Shown: positions 35,868-50,409, numbered from the stretch's first letter. The stretch: DNA of 64,000 bases from Pyronema omphalodes (GCA_024516155.1 JAJJXM010000042.1:372001-436000), one strand, 5' to 3'. Notes: a model not told the origin generated them from the sequence alone. Program-made: numbers and translations.

Positions 35868-38800
35868 GGTGAACTAGGGGATGGAAATATGGGAAGATTT
35901 TTGATGGGTGGGATTTATACTTTCTTGAAGATTCGGAATTCTATGGTGAAGATAGTTTTAGTGATTTGAAATCGGAGGCTTGGATATGGGGACACAGCAG
36001 GAATAACAGCGGGAAAGAAAGTATTGTAGGCAGGTCCAGGAGTTTTGGGGAATACGAAATACGGGTGGTGGCGGAAATATGTCTGCATGTAGGAAAATAC
36101 AAGGCGCTTAATTGGAGTAGGTTAGCCGGCTATATACAGATTAATATCTGTAGACATGCATCGAGATCGGTTGTACAACGGACTTGCCAAACAACGTGCT
36201 CATGAGCACGCAATAAATAAATCAAATACCTATTTGATCTAACCGGTGACAAGCGATAAGTAACAAGCCTTTTTTCTAAATCGGCATCGTATTTTTGCTA
36301 TATAAAAAGAATGTGGTACACATCCCGGATACTTGAGTTGTCTTTCACTTTCTAGTGAATCTTATATGTTCCCACGTTAGCAGTGCAAAAATTGTGTCCG
36401 AAGCAGCACCTTCACATGCATATTTCAACAAAATATCCCTCACATCCCCGATTTACTTCAATATGTAAACATTATGAATTCATGGGAATGGTATCAGATT
36501 GCTCCTTTTTCTGAATTCTCTCGAAACCGAGATTTTCAGTCTATTTGTAATGCAAAACGGGATATAAAAACCAAACATGTAATCAAATTCTGTAATAACA
36601 ATTTTCACTGAAGTAACTAGTAAATACGGGAATTCTTAACTTACAAAGACCTGGAAATACCGTAATATTCGAGTGAGATTCAGTGATTGTACCATCGTGT
36701 GGTAACTAATGCGTGGCAAAGTAATCCAAATTATCCAACACAAAGTAAAACTTTCAGACATTATACTACTAATAATACTATCAGTATATTGTCCTGTGTC
36801 ATTTTGAGAACCCTGGAAACCGGGGAATTTTTGAGGGTACAATTAAAGATAGGGGAATTAACCTTACCTTGGTATATAAAATAAATCATCGGGATAAATT
36901 GATAGGAAATATAAATTATGGAGTAATAAAATATCTCTTAGTATATTATCAGAAATCCCTGAGTTCTAAGATGGTTATATGGTATGTGATTTCAATATAA
37001 TCAACGTGCTCCCCGTGCCCTCAAGACCTCAGAAAGGATATATGCGGAACTATATCACATCTTCCGAGAGTGGTTACCGATAGTGGGCTGTGGATAACGG
37101 ATAATAGCAATGGTTCTCCATTTGCTATGACCTCGGACCACTGAATATTAAGCAATGCAAAGACAGAGTGGGGGTACAAATTTTAAACCAGAAACGAGGT
37201 GTTGAATCTACACAAAGTCCAAACCTCGAGAGTATTTCTAAATTGCAGATTTTGCTTATTTTATAAAACTTTGGACCTTAATTACCATTGTGAACTCTTC
37301 AGGCAACCCTTAGATAGTCGTGACTTGAGGCATTTGGCTTTTTACACGAGTGATCACGTATGATTAATTTGTTTAAGGCCTTTGACTTTTGCACCTAGAC
37401 TGCAGGAACTGAATGAGCACATGGTGGTGGCTTAGAGCAGATATTTAATAGTAAGAATGCATGTTCTATGGATATGCTTATCTTACTTGATTGGTTTAAA
37501 GCATAGTTATGAATTAACTATGATTTAACACTTGTAAAACATTATTGATTTTGTTTAATCTGGTATAAAACTGCTGAAAATGATTGTGGGAAACCGAGTT
37601 ATGGAGGACTGGAGATTAGGTCAGAGATTTATTTTTGGAGTGCACTTGGTCCTTTTGAGTGAATCAATTCTCATAAATGGAACTGTCACTTGACAAACAT
37701 GATGATTTTGTTTTGAATTGTTTTTGGTTGTTTATAGCACTAACTTGCTGGGACAAAGTCCTGTGACTTTCAAAGCTCAGGGTTTAGGCTAACCTAAGCC
37801 CTTATTCAAATTACCTATTCCTTACAGTATGGCAGCCAGCTAGTAGACCTAATAGACCTAGGTACGCAGCCCAAGATGAGCTGCAGATGTGGTCTCTCGG
37901 ATGACGGATGCTTGTTGCGGGGAAGTATCGGATATTTCCGGGTGGAAAGTTATTGGGTGAGAGTATCGAATGGTAGCGTAGGCGTTATTCATTATTATCT
38001 AACGTCTACTAGCCTGTGAGTTCCAGCAAGAGGTTCCCCCACTGAGAAATTTCAAATAGAACTGCTCTATAATTTTAGTGAGGATAGACGTCCCATCTTT
38101 TCGTAGTGCCGCGGTACAAAGTGACCAACCATTAATCGTACCAGATTTTAGTTCTAGATTTTTTTCATCATCAAAACTACATATCATATCACCGCTTATC
38201 CATCGATGCCTACAGGCTGGCCACCCGTCAATAGACGCTGGGTGGCACAGCAAAATCATTTGCATAAAGGGCTAGGGATATTTCATTAAGTGTCACTTGC
38301 TCGTTTAAGGTTATGCACTTTGCGTCATCGTTATCTTAGCGTCTCGGCTTAATCGAAGATCCAGTCAGCCCTTTCTTCCATAACAACAGCCTCCTAGTGA
38401 AACAGCGACAAGGCTAGACAAGGCTATTTTATCAACAGGAAACCTTTGAATACATATACACATAGCCCTACTCATAAGTAAAGCTTCGGGCTTTGAGCTT
38501 CGGGGCTTTGGGCTCCAGGCTTCGTGGCTACGACTTCGTAGTTCGCGTCGATTCTTCATGGGACGTAGGGAATGCCGTATCAGGAATTGCTCTTGACACG
38601 CGATCGAGAATCATCATCACCATCGGGAGTCAAGGCATAAATCGCCGTGCAGTAAACTACTCCGCCTGCTCCTGCTGCTGCTATGACTTTCGACCTTAAT
38701 CTATCGACGATGGTCTCGGGAACTAGAACTTTGAGACACGGTTGCGACGACGATTTACCGAGCTGTTACCGGTATCACTTTCTGTCCAGCAATGTGTACT

Positions 38801-41800
38801 TACGTCGCGACGACGGAGAAATATCACACTGCATAAGGTCTTAAAGAAGTGATATATCACCGATCTTAGTGCTGCGGTGCTGCCAGCTACGTTAGGGTTA
38901 AAAAGAAAGAAGAACGGCGCGGCATGCTATGCATAATAGCTCAAGTTCTTGGTGTCATCAAGTGTAGTGTACATGTCAAGATCAAAGGGAACAGTATTTT
39001 GGTGACAGCCAGCCCAGCCTCACATAGCATTGCTTCATGCCATAATAATAATAATAATAATAGCTTCATGCCATGGCAGTATACGCATTCAAAACGAATT
39101 CCTATTTGTCTGTGAAGGCCGGATGGAATTGTTATCGGACGGTAATACTTCAACTTTTCAATGCACAAGCATAACAGTTCACCTTGAAAAGCAGCAAAGT
39201 GTATTCTACTTGTTGGGCTGGGCTGGGATGACTGGGCTGCGGTCAGCATGAATTACCAGTAACTTCTGCCAGAATATCCCACCCGGCCTTCGATTATCAG
39301 GTGTCAGCGTCGAAATATACTTTTTTGCTCCGGCCGTTCCATCGTTCCGTGGCTCAAGATGTTCGGAGGCAATGACTTCTTGGGTAGTGCTACCCGAATA
39401 CAGAATCGCAGGCCTCAAACGCGACAGCCTGGACGGGGCCACGATAACCGCTGGGGCCGCCAAAGTAGATTGTGCAGGCAAAATACACAGCTAAAGTTGA
39501 CTTAACCTTACAGAAAGTGGTAGCGTTGTTTCTCATCTGCAAGGCATCATCGTACATACCAGAACATGCTGTGTTGGTGAGGTCGCCTGTCAATGGAATT
39601 TCATTACGGGTACGGGGGGGTTTTGGGGATTTCGAAAATAAACCGATTAAAAAATAGATATATAATTCATTGGACGGGGAAGAGGAATTACGATTTCATT
39701 GCTGTCTTTCTCAATATTTCCTTTAGCAGTCACAATTATTATAATGATGACGATGCGGCATGCTGCAAAGACAGTCTGACTATACGTTTCAATTGCGACC
39801 ATCTGGCTATCATTGTCTCGATCAGATGCTTTCTTCTGCCCTTGTCAGGTACCGATAATATTCCAGGTCAGCAGCATTGAGAAGCGAGGGGCAGTTTATG
39901 GATTGGACAATTGCTTTCTGCTGTACACCTGTGAATGCGAAGTCTGTAGACTGATCACGCTATATGTATGGGTTGTAATGCTAGGCTGGCTGGCTGGCTG
40001 GCTGCTGCTGGCCGTGCAGCCGCTGTTGGACAAAGTTTCGATCATCCCCCCAGTCTGCAGAAAGAAAGACGACCACCACCACGACCACCACCACAACGCA
40101 ACAAAGAGCCGCGACGTACAGTATATGTGCGAGTATCTCTATTATGGACTGGGCAGGGACAGAGTTGCGAGAACGGGTGGGTTTCACATCGCATTGTGGG
40201 GGCCCCTGGTGGAGCCACGTGCAATAGATGTGCTAGGTTGAAACTTGACACCGTCCTGACACAGTCTTGACAGCCAGCACCTCAACATCATACAGGAAGG
40301 ATAGGAGCGAGTGAGGTCCGATGGTGATGGTTGGGGAGGATGGATTACTGCTGGTTGCTGGTTGCTGATGAAACACTCCACATGCTAGAGAAGATCGAAC
40401 TCAATTCAACAATCGGAGTTGAAGAAGCCGGCCCGAGCCAGCTAACGTTGAATTATGCAGCTTTTACTGCTCTCGCAAAAGGATGAAAAATAAAAGTATG
40501 TCCATCCATCATCTAAGAATAGATCGGCGCAGAAGCAGTAGCAGCAGCAGAATGGACACCAAGCGCTGCAGCTCCCGAACGACAAAAGCAATGCTACTCG
40601 CTAAATCTGGCAAGGCCAGCCAAAAATGCACAGTGAAGTAAGTCCCGACTAGAGCACCGGAATTGGGCAATTTGGGGCCGAATTCTGGTACCGTTTTTGA
40701 CTGGTTGGGAGCCTTAGCCTAAATCATGAGTCCATCACTCGTAACTACAGGGGTGTCGTATATAGTGGTTAGTAAGCACGCGAGTTTCTGCAGAAGACCA
40801 GGAGGAAGCTTACGATCATACACGTACCGATGGCCCATCGGGCAATAATTATCGGAATATACTCAAGGATCAACATCCTTCACGATTTCTGTATGGATAA
40901 TAGCAAGGTTAGGGTTTCCAACCGTCAGAGCAACCGCCGTTATCGAAATCACGGACATCGAATAGACTCCTGACACTCGATGCTACTTTATCTGCAGTCT
41001 TACAGTGGTAATATATTTGATAAAACGGCTCCACTATGGTTGGCTTCTATCATAGTATAAATTATAATTTATTGTGCGCTAATAATTGAATGTATCGTCA
41101 CCAAAGTAATCCGGAGGTCAAGCTACTTTTTTCATGATTTTGTTCGAATTTTGAATTCCGCTACTGAGATTTGGAGATCCGGGGAAGACTTGATGACGAT
41201 GGAATGACTAGAAGTGCCACTCGTCATCCGAGGGCATCAGTAAGCACGCTTAAGTACAGTGTAACCTCCCCAGGAGGCCTTGTCGCAAGATGTCAAGCGA
41301 GAACGATTGCCCAGACCCGCCCAGATTACAGAAATCATAAAATCAACACCAACTGCGTACGGGGCGATAACCTCAAGTATATATTTGAAGCAAAATTTGT
41401 AAATACCTCCAAAAAGTTCATTATTATCAATATGTTTAACTAGGGAGATCTATATATAGTAACTGAAAAAAAAATATGCAGATGCAGCAGCACAAGCAGC
41501 GCAAAATAGTATGCAGAGCGCGTTAACCAAAGAACCCCCAGAATAAGGAAAATATGTTAGTCTATGCCCTTGTAAAAAAAAAAACAGCAAATGTGGCTCC
41601 TTAGGAAATGCTCAAAACGAATGAAAGAAAAAAAAATAAAAAAAAAGACAGATTTAGATGCAAATGCAAAAACAACACAATAAACCAATAACGCCACGCG
41701 TCTTTGCCACATTTCGCCTTAATACGCCGTAAAACATGCATCGCGTAAAACATACCCACATAGAAATCGACACACAAAGAAATATCCGCGCTCGCTTTTT

Positions 41801-41979
41801 TCGTAAACGTAAACCATCAACTCATCCATGCTTTTTCTTCTTTTTCATGTCTCATATGTCGCTGTCGCAACAACCCAACCAATGCAACCTAACCATTGCC
41901 CCATCACCACTCGGATTATTTCCTCCGGCCTGCAGACAATGATGACGATCAATCAATGCGTTCATTCGTAGTTGATAGA
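35868..41979. other. Six-kilobase gene-poor, mostly AT-rich region
   Basis: No gene is supported. Sequence at 36200-37700 is strongly AT-rich with few open frames. An 88-residue minus frame (37999-38265) and two overlapping minus frames at 39206-39593 look weakly coding-like; one contains several Cys residues. Neither has a start, splice or family I can defend. ATA runs lie near 39043-39061, GGCT repeats near 39984-40010, and A runs near 41468 and 41573-41645. Confidence 0.45.
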
Positions 41980-43812
41980 TCAGTTTTGCTCTTCTTTGAT
42001 GCGCGGTCCCCCAGCAGCCCGGACCTTTCTTCTCTTATTGGTTGTAACGGTTTCGCTCAACGGTGTTGCGCGCCCTTCATTGACCAATGCAAGGTACTGT
42101 TTCTTGCAGGTGCTGGATCCGAATCTGTAACTACCACCACGGTTGACGATGTTGTCGGACACTTGTTTCCATTTGATCTGAGGAAGGGAAGGGTCGACGA
42201 TTTCAAGCAAAAGTTTAATCTGGAAGCTTGCATTAGTATCACAATGCACTAACCTAATATAGGAGGGGGGTTGGGGGGGTTTATAGTAAACATACATCGG
42301 AATCTGCCCACATGGGCTTACGAAGGCGTTCGTTTTTAGGCTTGGTCAAAGTGCGGAATCTTCCTCGTAGGGTACTTTCGGCCTCGTCAAGATCCAACCG
42401 TTGCTTGATGGACTTGTAGGAAATTCCCTGACGACGGAGATGCACAAGCATAGCGTCGTTGTGCTCGGCCTTGGCTTGGGCATCATTGCTGATGTATGGT
42501 GCAGTGGAAGGCATCGCCTTTCGGATACGGCGGGGACCAGTGCTGGTGTTAGATCTTCTTCCCGAGGAACGCATCTCCTTTCTTCCGGCGTAGGAAGAAG
42601 ATGAAGAGTGGTTCAGATCATTGTTGTAGTTAATCTGGCCTAACATCTCAATATCTCTTTCTGGGGAAGCGGAGGATTCTCCACAGTAGTGACCAGGAGA
42701 TCCGGATTGGTCAATGTCCATCATGATCATCGAACAGTCGTCGTCATCACCCTCCTCGTCGGTCTCGGAATCATAACCTTCACTGTCTCCCAAAAATTCA
42801 AAATTCTCATCCGGGCAGATACCGATATTTTGGTTGGCATAAGTGTATTCCCCAGTGGGATAGTGTGCAGTGTGCGGAAACTGCAGGGATTCCGGTGAGA
42901 CAGCGGCAAAGTCGCTTCTGGGGCGAGAGCCTGGGGGAGATCTTTCCCCACTGGTGGTACCGGCAGTTCTGTAGGGACTAGCTGAACCAGCATGTAGCAT
43001 GGGATTCAATCCACGGAATTGTTGATGTCCCGGAGCCATGTAACCTTGCCCTGCTCCATATTGGAATGAAGGCCTACGAACGCTGTCGGGATAACGATCC
43101 TCCAATTCTGGGAACAACTCCTCAACCAACTCCTTTGCAGCCGCCAAACTTCTCGCCTGCTCACTTCCATAAACAGCCCCCCGGTGGCGTCCGTGCAACG
43201 CTCCCGCAACCCCAATTGCCCCTTCAACTCTCCCGGCATAATCCGAATGACTACGGCTGGTGATATGCTGTGCTCCTGATTCCGTCTGGGCATCTCGGGA
43301 GTCGGCGGAGTCGCTATACTGTCCTCCTTCGTGGCGCGCATTCTCATAATCGTCAGTGGAGCTCTGAGAGGATCTGTGATAACCCTTTGTTGTTTTTGCG
43401 GTGGAATAATTTCCTAAATCAATAAATAAAGCATATGTTAGTGTCGTGTGGTCACATCCAAAGCAAGACTACGTGTACGATGAGACTAACCCGAAGATCT
43501 TCTACCATTCACATCCCAATGATAATCCTCTGGCGGGTAAGACTCTTCAAAGGTCGTAGCAGTAAAAGCTCCACCATCAATATCCGGCATATCGTAAAGA
43601 ATGTTTCGTGGTTGATGCTCATCTTTGATACTGATAGTTTGAATGTCAGAACTGTTTGACTTCTGATCATCTTCCTCCTGCTTTATCGGAGTTCCAATGG
43701 GGGATGTGGGAGCGAACCGTGGACTGCTCGGCGTGTGGTTCCAGTTTCCTGGATAACCTTTAGGTGCCGGTGCATACACGTAGGGGGACGTTGTGTAGGT
43801 TGAAGAAGACAT
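41980..43812 (-). CDS. SANT/Myb-like DNA-binding protein, 559 aa
   Basis: Exons are 43491-43812, 42296-43413 and 41980-42219; both introns are 76 nt with GTTAGT and GTATGT donors. The second splice joins PMWADSD to IKLLLEIVD, building one continuous domain from two frames, and has a TACTAAT branch site. Residues about 1-400 are low in complexity (Ser, Pro, Tyr), with KQEEDD and an acidic stretch (SETDEEGDDDD). The C-terminal part has two modules: a helix-turn-helix-like one (HNDAMLVHLRRQGISYKSIK, then EAESTLRGRFRTLTK) and a SANT/Myb-like one (W...IKWKQVSDNIVNRGGSYRFG, STCKKQYL). A basic tail, NKRRKVR, may be a nuclear localisation signal. This arrangement is widespread in Pezizomycotina and suggests a transcriptional regulator; targets are unknown. 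Confidence 0.85.
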
Positions 43813-45924
43813 TATTTCGTTTGTGGCGTTAAAATTCGTTGGTAGGTTGTAAATTGATAGCGGTAACGGAACAACAGGATGTTGGGATACTGGAATACTG
43901 GATTTAAGAAAGGATAATCTGTTTATGTTTAAGGGTTGAGTCTATGATAGGATTGAAGACGAATAGTATTGTAGTCGTTTGGAATTGGATAGCTGATGGG
44001 TTGATGGGCTGATGGGCGATTGCAGGTTGTACGCTGGTAGCTGTCTCCGTAATGTTCGTTTGATCGTTGACAGCCGTTGTTCAGATGGCTATTGTCATGG
44101 AATGGTGGATGTCGACGAAGATATAAGCTGGCTCTGTCGGCGAGGTAGTTATGGTTTTCGGAGTAGTATGGAGGAGATAGCAAAAGTGAACGACAATTTC
44201 CGTTAACATCTTATACGCAGTGGTTCCACGAGAAAAAGCACCCAGCCAGCACCCACGAGGGCCCTAACCAAAGAGAGAGGTGGCGGCCACCGCAGCTCCC
44301 GTTAACTGCCCCTTCGTCCCAGCACTTAATTGGTTACCTGCCCCCAGGTGTACCGGACCCAGCGTCATTGAGAAATAACGTGGTTTCTGATACTCTGTGT
44401 TTGGGCCATAGTAGGTGCAATTCGATGTAGAGTAGTGGGGGGGAGTTAAACGCACAGCGACACAGGACACACGTTATGCAAGGTATCTGCTGGCAGCAGA
44501 AAGAGCCGGCAATTAAGAAGTCCACTGCACTCGAATCAGACGTTGGGTCAACTATCATTGGGTGTTAAGTCCATTGTTTTGTTGAAGCGACGCAGCTGTG
44601 GATGAAGTGTCGAGATGGGGAAGCATGTCATTGGCCAACGCCAGCAGCTCACAGATCCACGACGATATGCGTGGCAGAGGTTAGCATTGAATGGGCGGAT
44701 CGATAACTCGCAGCATGTAGCCTATGAACGGCTGAGGGGATGGGAAACTTGGGGAATTGAACTGTCAATCTTCCGGTGTTCTAGCGGGGGTGTCTTGTGT
44801 CTTGATTGATGCTGGATGGTGGTGTCTCCTAGTTTTCTTCATTGAGCGCCGGCGGGGTGTCGGCGTTGAGGCCCTGAAGATCCATCCGAGCGGCTAGAGA
44901 AGTAGTTCGCCAGCCTTGTTCATGCGAGCATAAGGCCAGCGAACCATATTCTTCAGGGAAGTTCCGGGGCCTACATGGCAGAAGGCTATTTCAGGATATA
45001 TTTTCATCGCAGCCTACATAATTTTCATCGAAGCCTACATAATTTTCATCAACGTCTAATTTCGTCACCACAAACCCTATTCCATCAAAATCGCATTTCA
45101 ATCACCATTCCATCACCATTCCATCAAAACCACCACGAAAAGGCTACGTCTCTTTTCACACTCTCCTCTCCATCAATGGTCAATCCCTTGCCAATCCCTT
45201 CCCCCTCCCCCTCCCCCTGCACACTCTGGTGTGACTGTGGGGCGTCCACCCTGTCCAGCACCGGTCCCTCAGAGCAGCGCGCCCGGCGACTTAGCAGCTG
45301 CACATCTCCATGTTGTGCATTAGCCTTTGTGTAATGTCGCGCTGCCATAGGGTGAGCCAGCAGTGCGGAATGGAAAACATTCGAAGGGGCTTCTAGAAGG
45401 TCTTGCAGATTACTTTTCGTCCCTAAAAAGGGAAAAGAACGTTAATACCCTTGATGCCAGCAGGCAATCTGCATGGTGTTCAACGCCGTGGCACCAGCTT
45501 TTTCCTCTGGAACAACAGATCAGGATCAGATTTCATGCCCGTCCACTGCATCGCAATGGATCGTGTTGCAAGTAGCACGACGCCTGAATGGGCTAGTGAC
45601 GGGAAGCGACGTCAGGCTGCACTCTGCGAATGCACTTTGTGGGAAGGCTTGCAAGATGGGCCCGACAGGACCTACGCCGCCAAACAGCCACAAATCCATT
45701 CACAAAGCTTGGATAAACTTCTAGGCCATGGGATTATGACAAGGGCATTGAAGTTTTTTTTTTCGTACACCTCATTTCGAACCACGATCCATCTGGCAGA
45801 AAAAAAAAATGAATATGCAGTGCACTAGTTTCATATCTATCAGCACTATCATCGGAGAAGTATTGCAACCCATAGTTAGATATATCGTGGTCCGCATCGC
45901 AGCGAAGCTGACGTCTGAACGCCA
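43813..45924. other. Intergenic, no supported gene
   Basis: 5' flank of the SANT gene, then mixed sequence. Imperfect direct repeats of TTTTCATC(G)AAGCCTACATAA lie at 45000-45050. Frames at 44975-45334, 45363-45828 and 44012-44206 have no domain or splice support. Confidence 0.4.
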
Positions 45925-47161
45925 CTAACATCTCATTTCATAGGTATTGTTGAGATCTGCAACCTTCATACAAAATATCAGATCACTTTTTCCATCACCT
46001 TCCTCGCCAGCCGTGCTGCCTTGGTGGTTATAACATCTGTCCATAATCTGTAAGAGTGGCAGCAGCCACATGAACTGCTCCACACCTGCAAAGTTCAGTA
46101 ACTGGCCGTGGTGCAAGATGCTACCGGTACCCGTCGGTGAACGACATGGCTCGCCATGATTGGAAGCCACAAGCCGTATCTGATAACAGTCCGCCACTTC
46201 ATGGATGATCAACTTTACCAGACTATCCTCTGGGAGGTTCCGCGGATGGTAGAAACCATACGGCAATTGCCTAGGTCCATCTTTGTTAGCGTATTGTGCA
46301 TATGATATCTTTCTCAACATTGGACGAACACGGAAGATCCGGAGCACAGGATTGCGGGACTAGGAGTACTAAATGATAGAAACTGACTACTCACCCTTTA
46401 CTTTTGTAAACTCAGGCTTCCTGATTGGAACACAATACACGGGTGGATGCAGCGAATGACACTATCACCATGTCACTTAGATCCCATGGGCTATTTCACC
46501 AGTGTTTTAGGTCTGGACTTCCCGAAAACTCCGTTGAATAGAATGGTAGGAGGGAAATCCATATTCCGTACGCCCCGTCAGTGAGCGGGACAATTTAGTG
46601 TGCCTTGCCTTATGATCTGTGATTTCCGTAGCCTAAGATGATATCTATTCTACAGGATACTAACTATGAGGCTATAGTATGTGTAGTACGTGCTCTTCAG
46701 GGTCTTTAGGCATTAACAGAACGATGACAACATCGACCAGGTTCGCCGAGCAGTGATCAAATCCAATAAAATTCCATCAAGCTTCCGTGACGAAAGTTTG
46801 GCCGTGGATTAAACCACACGATATATATCCAAATTAATATTTCATAATCATAGTAGTGATATTATACCCGTACCTGTGCAAAAGATCGGTATTGTATGCT
46901 GCCACCTCATCATCTATTATAGAGCCATACATCCAATCATAACCTCTCACTCGCATATGAGCATCCAATCCACAAGTCCCCGGTTGAAAATTGCAGTTTC
47001 TGTCCAATATATCCCAGTAAAAGGAATGTAAGATACATTAGATAATATAACCTGCATACTGTAGACTCTAGATCTGGAACCCAATCTGTTGAGTTTTGCT
47101 TTTGCTGAAAGTTACCAGAAGTCGAACCCAGGGCCGCGACAGTAATCTCGGGGAAATTCAT
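45925..47161 (-). CDS. Possible spliced gene or relic, unknown product
   Basis: Three minus-strand blocks look coding. Block one (47052-47161) starts MNFPEITVAALGSTSGNF and ends at a CAG|GTTATA donor. Block two (46874-46999) follows a GGACAG acceptor 52 nt away, restores frame and reads CNFQPGTCGLDAHMRV then GYDWMYGSIIDDEV, ending at CACAG|GTACGG. The last block (45925-46359) opens after a CCTAG acceptor and reads VLRIFRVRPMLRKISY, GPRQLPYGFYHPRNLPED and EFM-free helical sequence to TAG at 45925. A short segment near 46400-46416 (KPEFTK) could bridge the last two, but about 450 nt between them is unresolved and contains stops. I do not recognise the protein. It may be a real gene with a long intron or a decayed copy. 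Confidence 0.33.
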
Positions 47162-50106
47162 GCAGTGATGACTTGTGATACGATGAGCCTGATTGGCACT
47201 GCTGTTATTATTGGATATGGGTGAATGCCAGTGCGTCGAATAAACATCTTCATCTGAATCCCTTATGCCCAGCTTGCGACTACCTTAACCACGACTCAAA
47301 ACCGGATGCACAGTCCAGACTCCACAGCCAGCGGAAGGCTATGGGAACCTTAGTATGTCCTGAGTTAACAAGTAGGTTTGTATATTTCGCAACGTGTATC
47401 CTGCCATTTTACCGCGCGGACATCGTTCTTCAGACGCATCCGGAATCAGCATGTATGGCCGTTCCCGCCATCATGGTTCATCACCTTATTGGTCCACCAT
47501 GCGCAACGCCTGCATGTCGGCTCTTTTTTTCTTTCGCGAGGCCTACCGAAGATATTGATACCCGGTGTAGCTAGCTTGAAGAATCGGCCAATGAAAATTG
47601 TTGAGTTACGGTGCATATCGTATCCCGCCGTGTATGTACTGCTATTAGATTTCGCTTGAGCATGAAGCCTGTACGAATTCTATCGACAGCTGGACTGGCA
47701 GAGACTGCATGTAAATATTGGCGATGATTAATTGTTGAATTCGGTTCATTTCTTCCGCTAATCCTTTTTGGTGACAAAAAAGCGAAGACTAACTGGTGGA
47801 TCGAATTACTCGATAGATTGACTATCGAAGGCTCCGAAGGAAAGCAAAGCAATTTCCATTCAAACCTACAACGGGACTATTATCGTGAAAATCAATTCCA
47901 CCAACAAAAATCCGTGGTTTTTCGCACGGACCTCCGGTATATTCCATTAACAACTATGCAAAGAATTCGTGTCATCGTGATATTTGTTCATAGTTTTTGT
48001 ATGGATAACAGGCCGTCATAGTTCCTTGAGATTTGATACATACGTTGCAAAGACTGTATGGACTGCAGGTTTTGTTTCGTTTCTATGTTTTTAGACCTAC
48101 AAATCCGCAGGAGATGTTGATTGGTACAGATATCAGAGACATACTCTGGAAGTCGATCGATTTTCTAATCTTCATTTTCTGCCTAACCACTGGGATTTTC
48201 AATCTATAGACACGATGATTGATTGACCAGTTTCCTAGATCTAGTCTCACTAAAGGAATTAGAAAATAGCAACTATCAGCAGGCTGGTGGCATGGCCTGG
48301 GTCTACAATATGCAGTCTGTATCAGTACGTCATAATTAGGCTTTTGAATCTCAGTCGCTGGAACATAACAGCCAGCAGCACAGCAAGCATCAAGCATCTG
48401 TCAACCGTGGTTATGGAACGCTTGCCCAGGGCATCCCAACCAATTTTATCTACCGACATGAATTATCATGCATGTTTCTTAGGTGTTTCAAGCATGAATG
48501 ACTCGTCGCCGGAGAATTTTCGCCTTAAAGATGCTAGACCAGCTGCTGCTACTCTACGCTACTAGCTTCTAGAAACTATATATGAGATCTAATATATCGA
48601 TCGATCTGAATGGGTGACACGCGATGCAGCTGAGAATGACCTTGTCTGAACACCACTTGAATTGATCGATATCCCACCTCTCCATGCATATGTCACATCG
48701 TCCGATGAACGGAGTGGTTCGAGGCAGCAATGAGCTCAAAATCGATGATCCTGTCATCAGATACCACATAAGATAAAGCTGGGAACTAGGATAACTACGC
48801 ATGTACGATGAAAAGCTCCCTGAGGATCCGTCAGGATCCATTAGTACCCAGTCATCCAGCCTGAACTCCCGAATTCAACCCGTAGCAATGATGACCAGAA
48901 CCTGTACAGAACCCGTGAAGAGAAGCCACGTCTTTATCTAAGATCTTTGAGAGCAAAATACTATGAAAGAAAGCCTAGTGTTTCGATTGTTCACCGGACC
49001 CGGCTCGGACCGTGGCTTGGGGAATCCAATTAGTGACAATGGATTCAGAGTTATCTCTGGAGTGGCCATGAACTATGCGTAGTCTATCCGGCAATGACTT
49101 TAACTAAGTACCTATGTCCTAATGTCCTAGGGTACATCCATCACATGCCTTACAGACTCTTACGATTTTTCCTTCTCCTAACGGCTACACATCCACCACT
49201 TACCGGGGTCTCAATTACCCCTCGTTCTTCGGCCCCTCCTCCGCATCTTCGGCATCAGACTTCTCGCTTGGTATTCGTGCCACCTACGAAGTTAGGTTAC
49301 ATTCTCAACGGTAAAGGCTTAGGATATCAGGTACGTGTGCTTCTTTGAGAGGATCATTAAGAACATTAATTTGACCAAGCTCGGAAAGCACCCGTAAAGC
49401 CGTTATCGGCGCGCCTTCTCGTGACGATCCCCCACCTCTTAGAGCACTCACATGTACGTACCGATAAATATGGCCCATTTACCCCAGCAGCTTGCCAAAG
49501 GCTACCAAAGGACACCGAAGGCGACCACAAGCCCTCGGAAGCTGCCGAATTGATGGACAGTGTGCTCTATCCTACGTTACTTGATGCTCATCCCATTGGT
49601 TGGTCTCAACAATCAATCTCCAATGACAGCTGCAGCCGAATACTAGTGTAACCCCGCACTAGTAGTCAAGAAGAGCTCAGTCAGACGTCCCACGTATGTC
49701 ACCGCGATATCCACCCCGTGTCATCCACAGACGCGCTCTTACGATCCGCTTTGGTAGCACGAAGTACGCCGCTTACGTCGGCGTTCAGGCGTCAATGTGG
49801 GGATAAGGTTTGGGTGAAGTGCTGTGCAGCCTTGCTGAAGGACGCCGTTCACCGGCCACCGACGGATAGCCCCGAGGTGGCTGAGTGTGTTGCGTCTCAT
49901 CCAGGGATTCGGATTTCAAGTTATCAGCCTGGGAAATTGAAACTGGAAACAAACCCTTTTATATGTGCATAAATACTCTAATCCTTTATCAGCTTGTAGC
50001 TGGTCCCCCATAGATGTGAGTATGGTTCGGTGTATACAGCGGGGAGTGGCATTGATACGGGTCCCCGCCGGGGATGCAGTGTGAACTACCAGTGCGGACT
50101 GCAGCT

Positions 50107-50409
50107 TCAGCCCGATGCTAGCCTTGGTTGACCTGAGTCACTACTGATTATTTCTGATATTTCGGGGAGGAGGTTATAAGGTATCCAGAAGAATTCCCTT
50201 TTTGTGTGTAATAAGCGTATTTCATCTGTTTCATCTATTGTTTTGTCGCTCAAAGATGTATTTGGCTGGTTGCGACGTCGTGATAGAAAATAGCGTGATA
50301 AATGATGATTCCCCACCAAGCCACCAGGTAACCACCAAGGTTCATCTCGCCAATGAATCCTCAATTCTTCAACCAAGGCACACAAAACATCAAAGGATTT
50401 CTCGAACAT
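50107..50409 (-). CDS. Weak hypothetical frame, about 100 aa
   Basis: ATG at 50409 opens a 100-residue frame starting MFEKSFDVLCALVEEL and continuing RIHWRDEPWWLPGG. Composition looks coding-like (amphipathic helix, Trp-rich turn), but there is no recognisable domain and no splice evidence. It could be a gene fragment or chance. Confidence 0.22.
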   Translation of the reverse strand: MFEKSFDVLCALVEELRIHWRDEPWWLPGGLVGNHHLSRYFLSRRRNQPNTSLSDKTIDETDEIRLLHTKREFFWIPYNLLPEISEIISSDSGQPRLASG

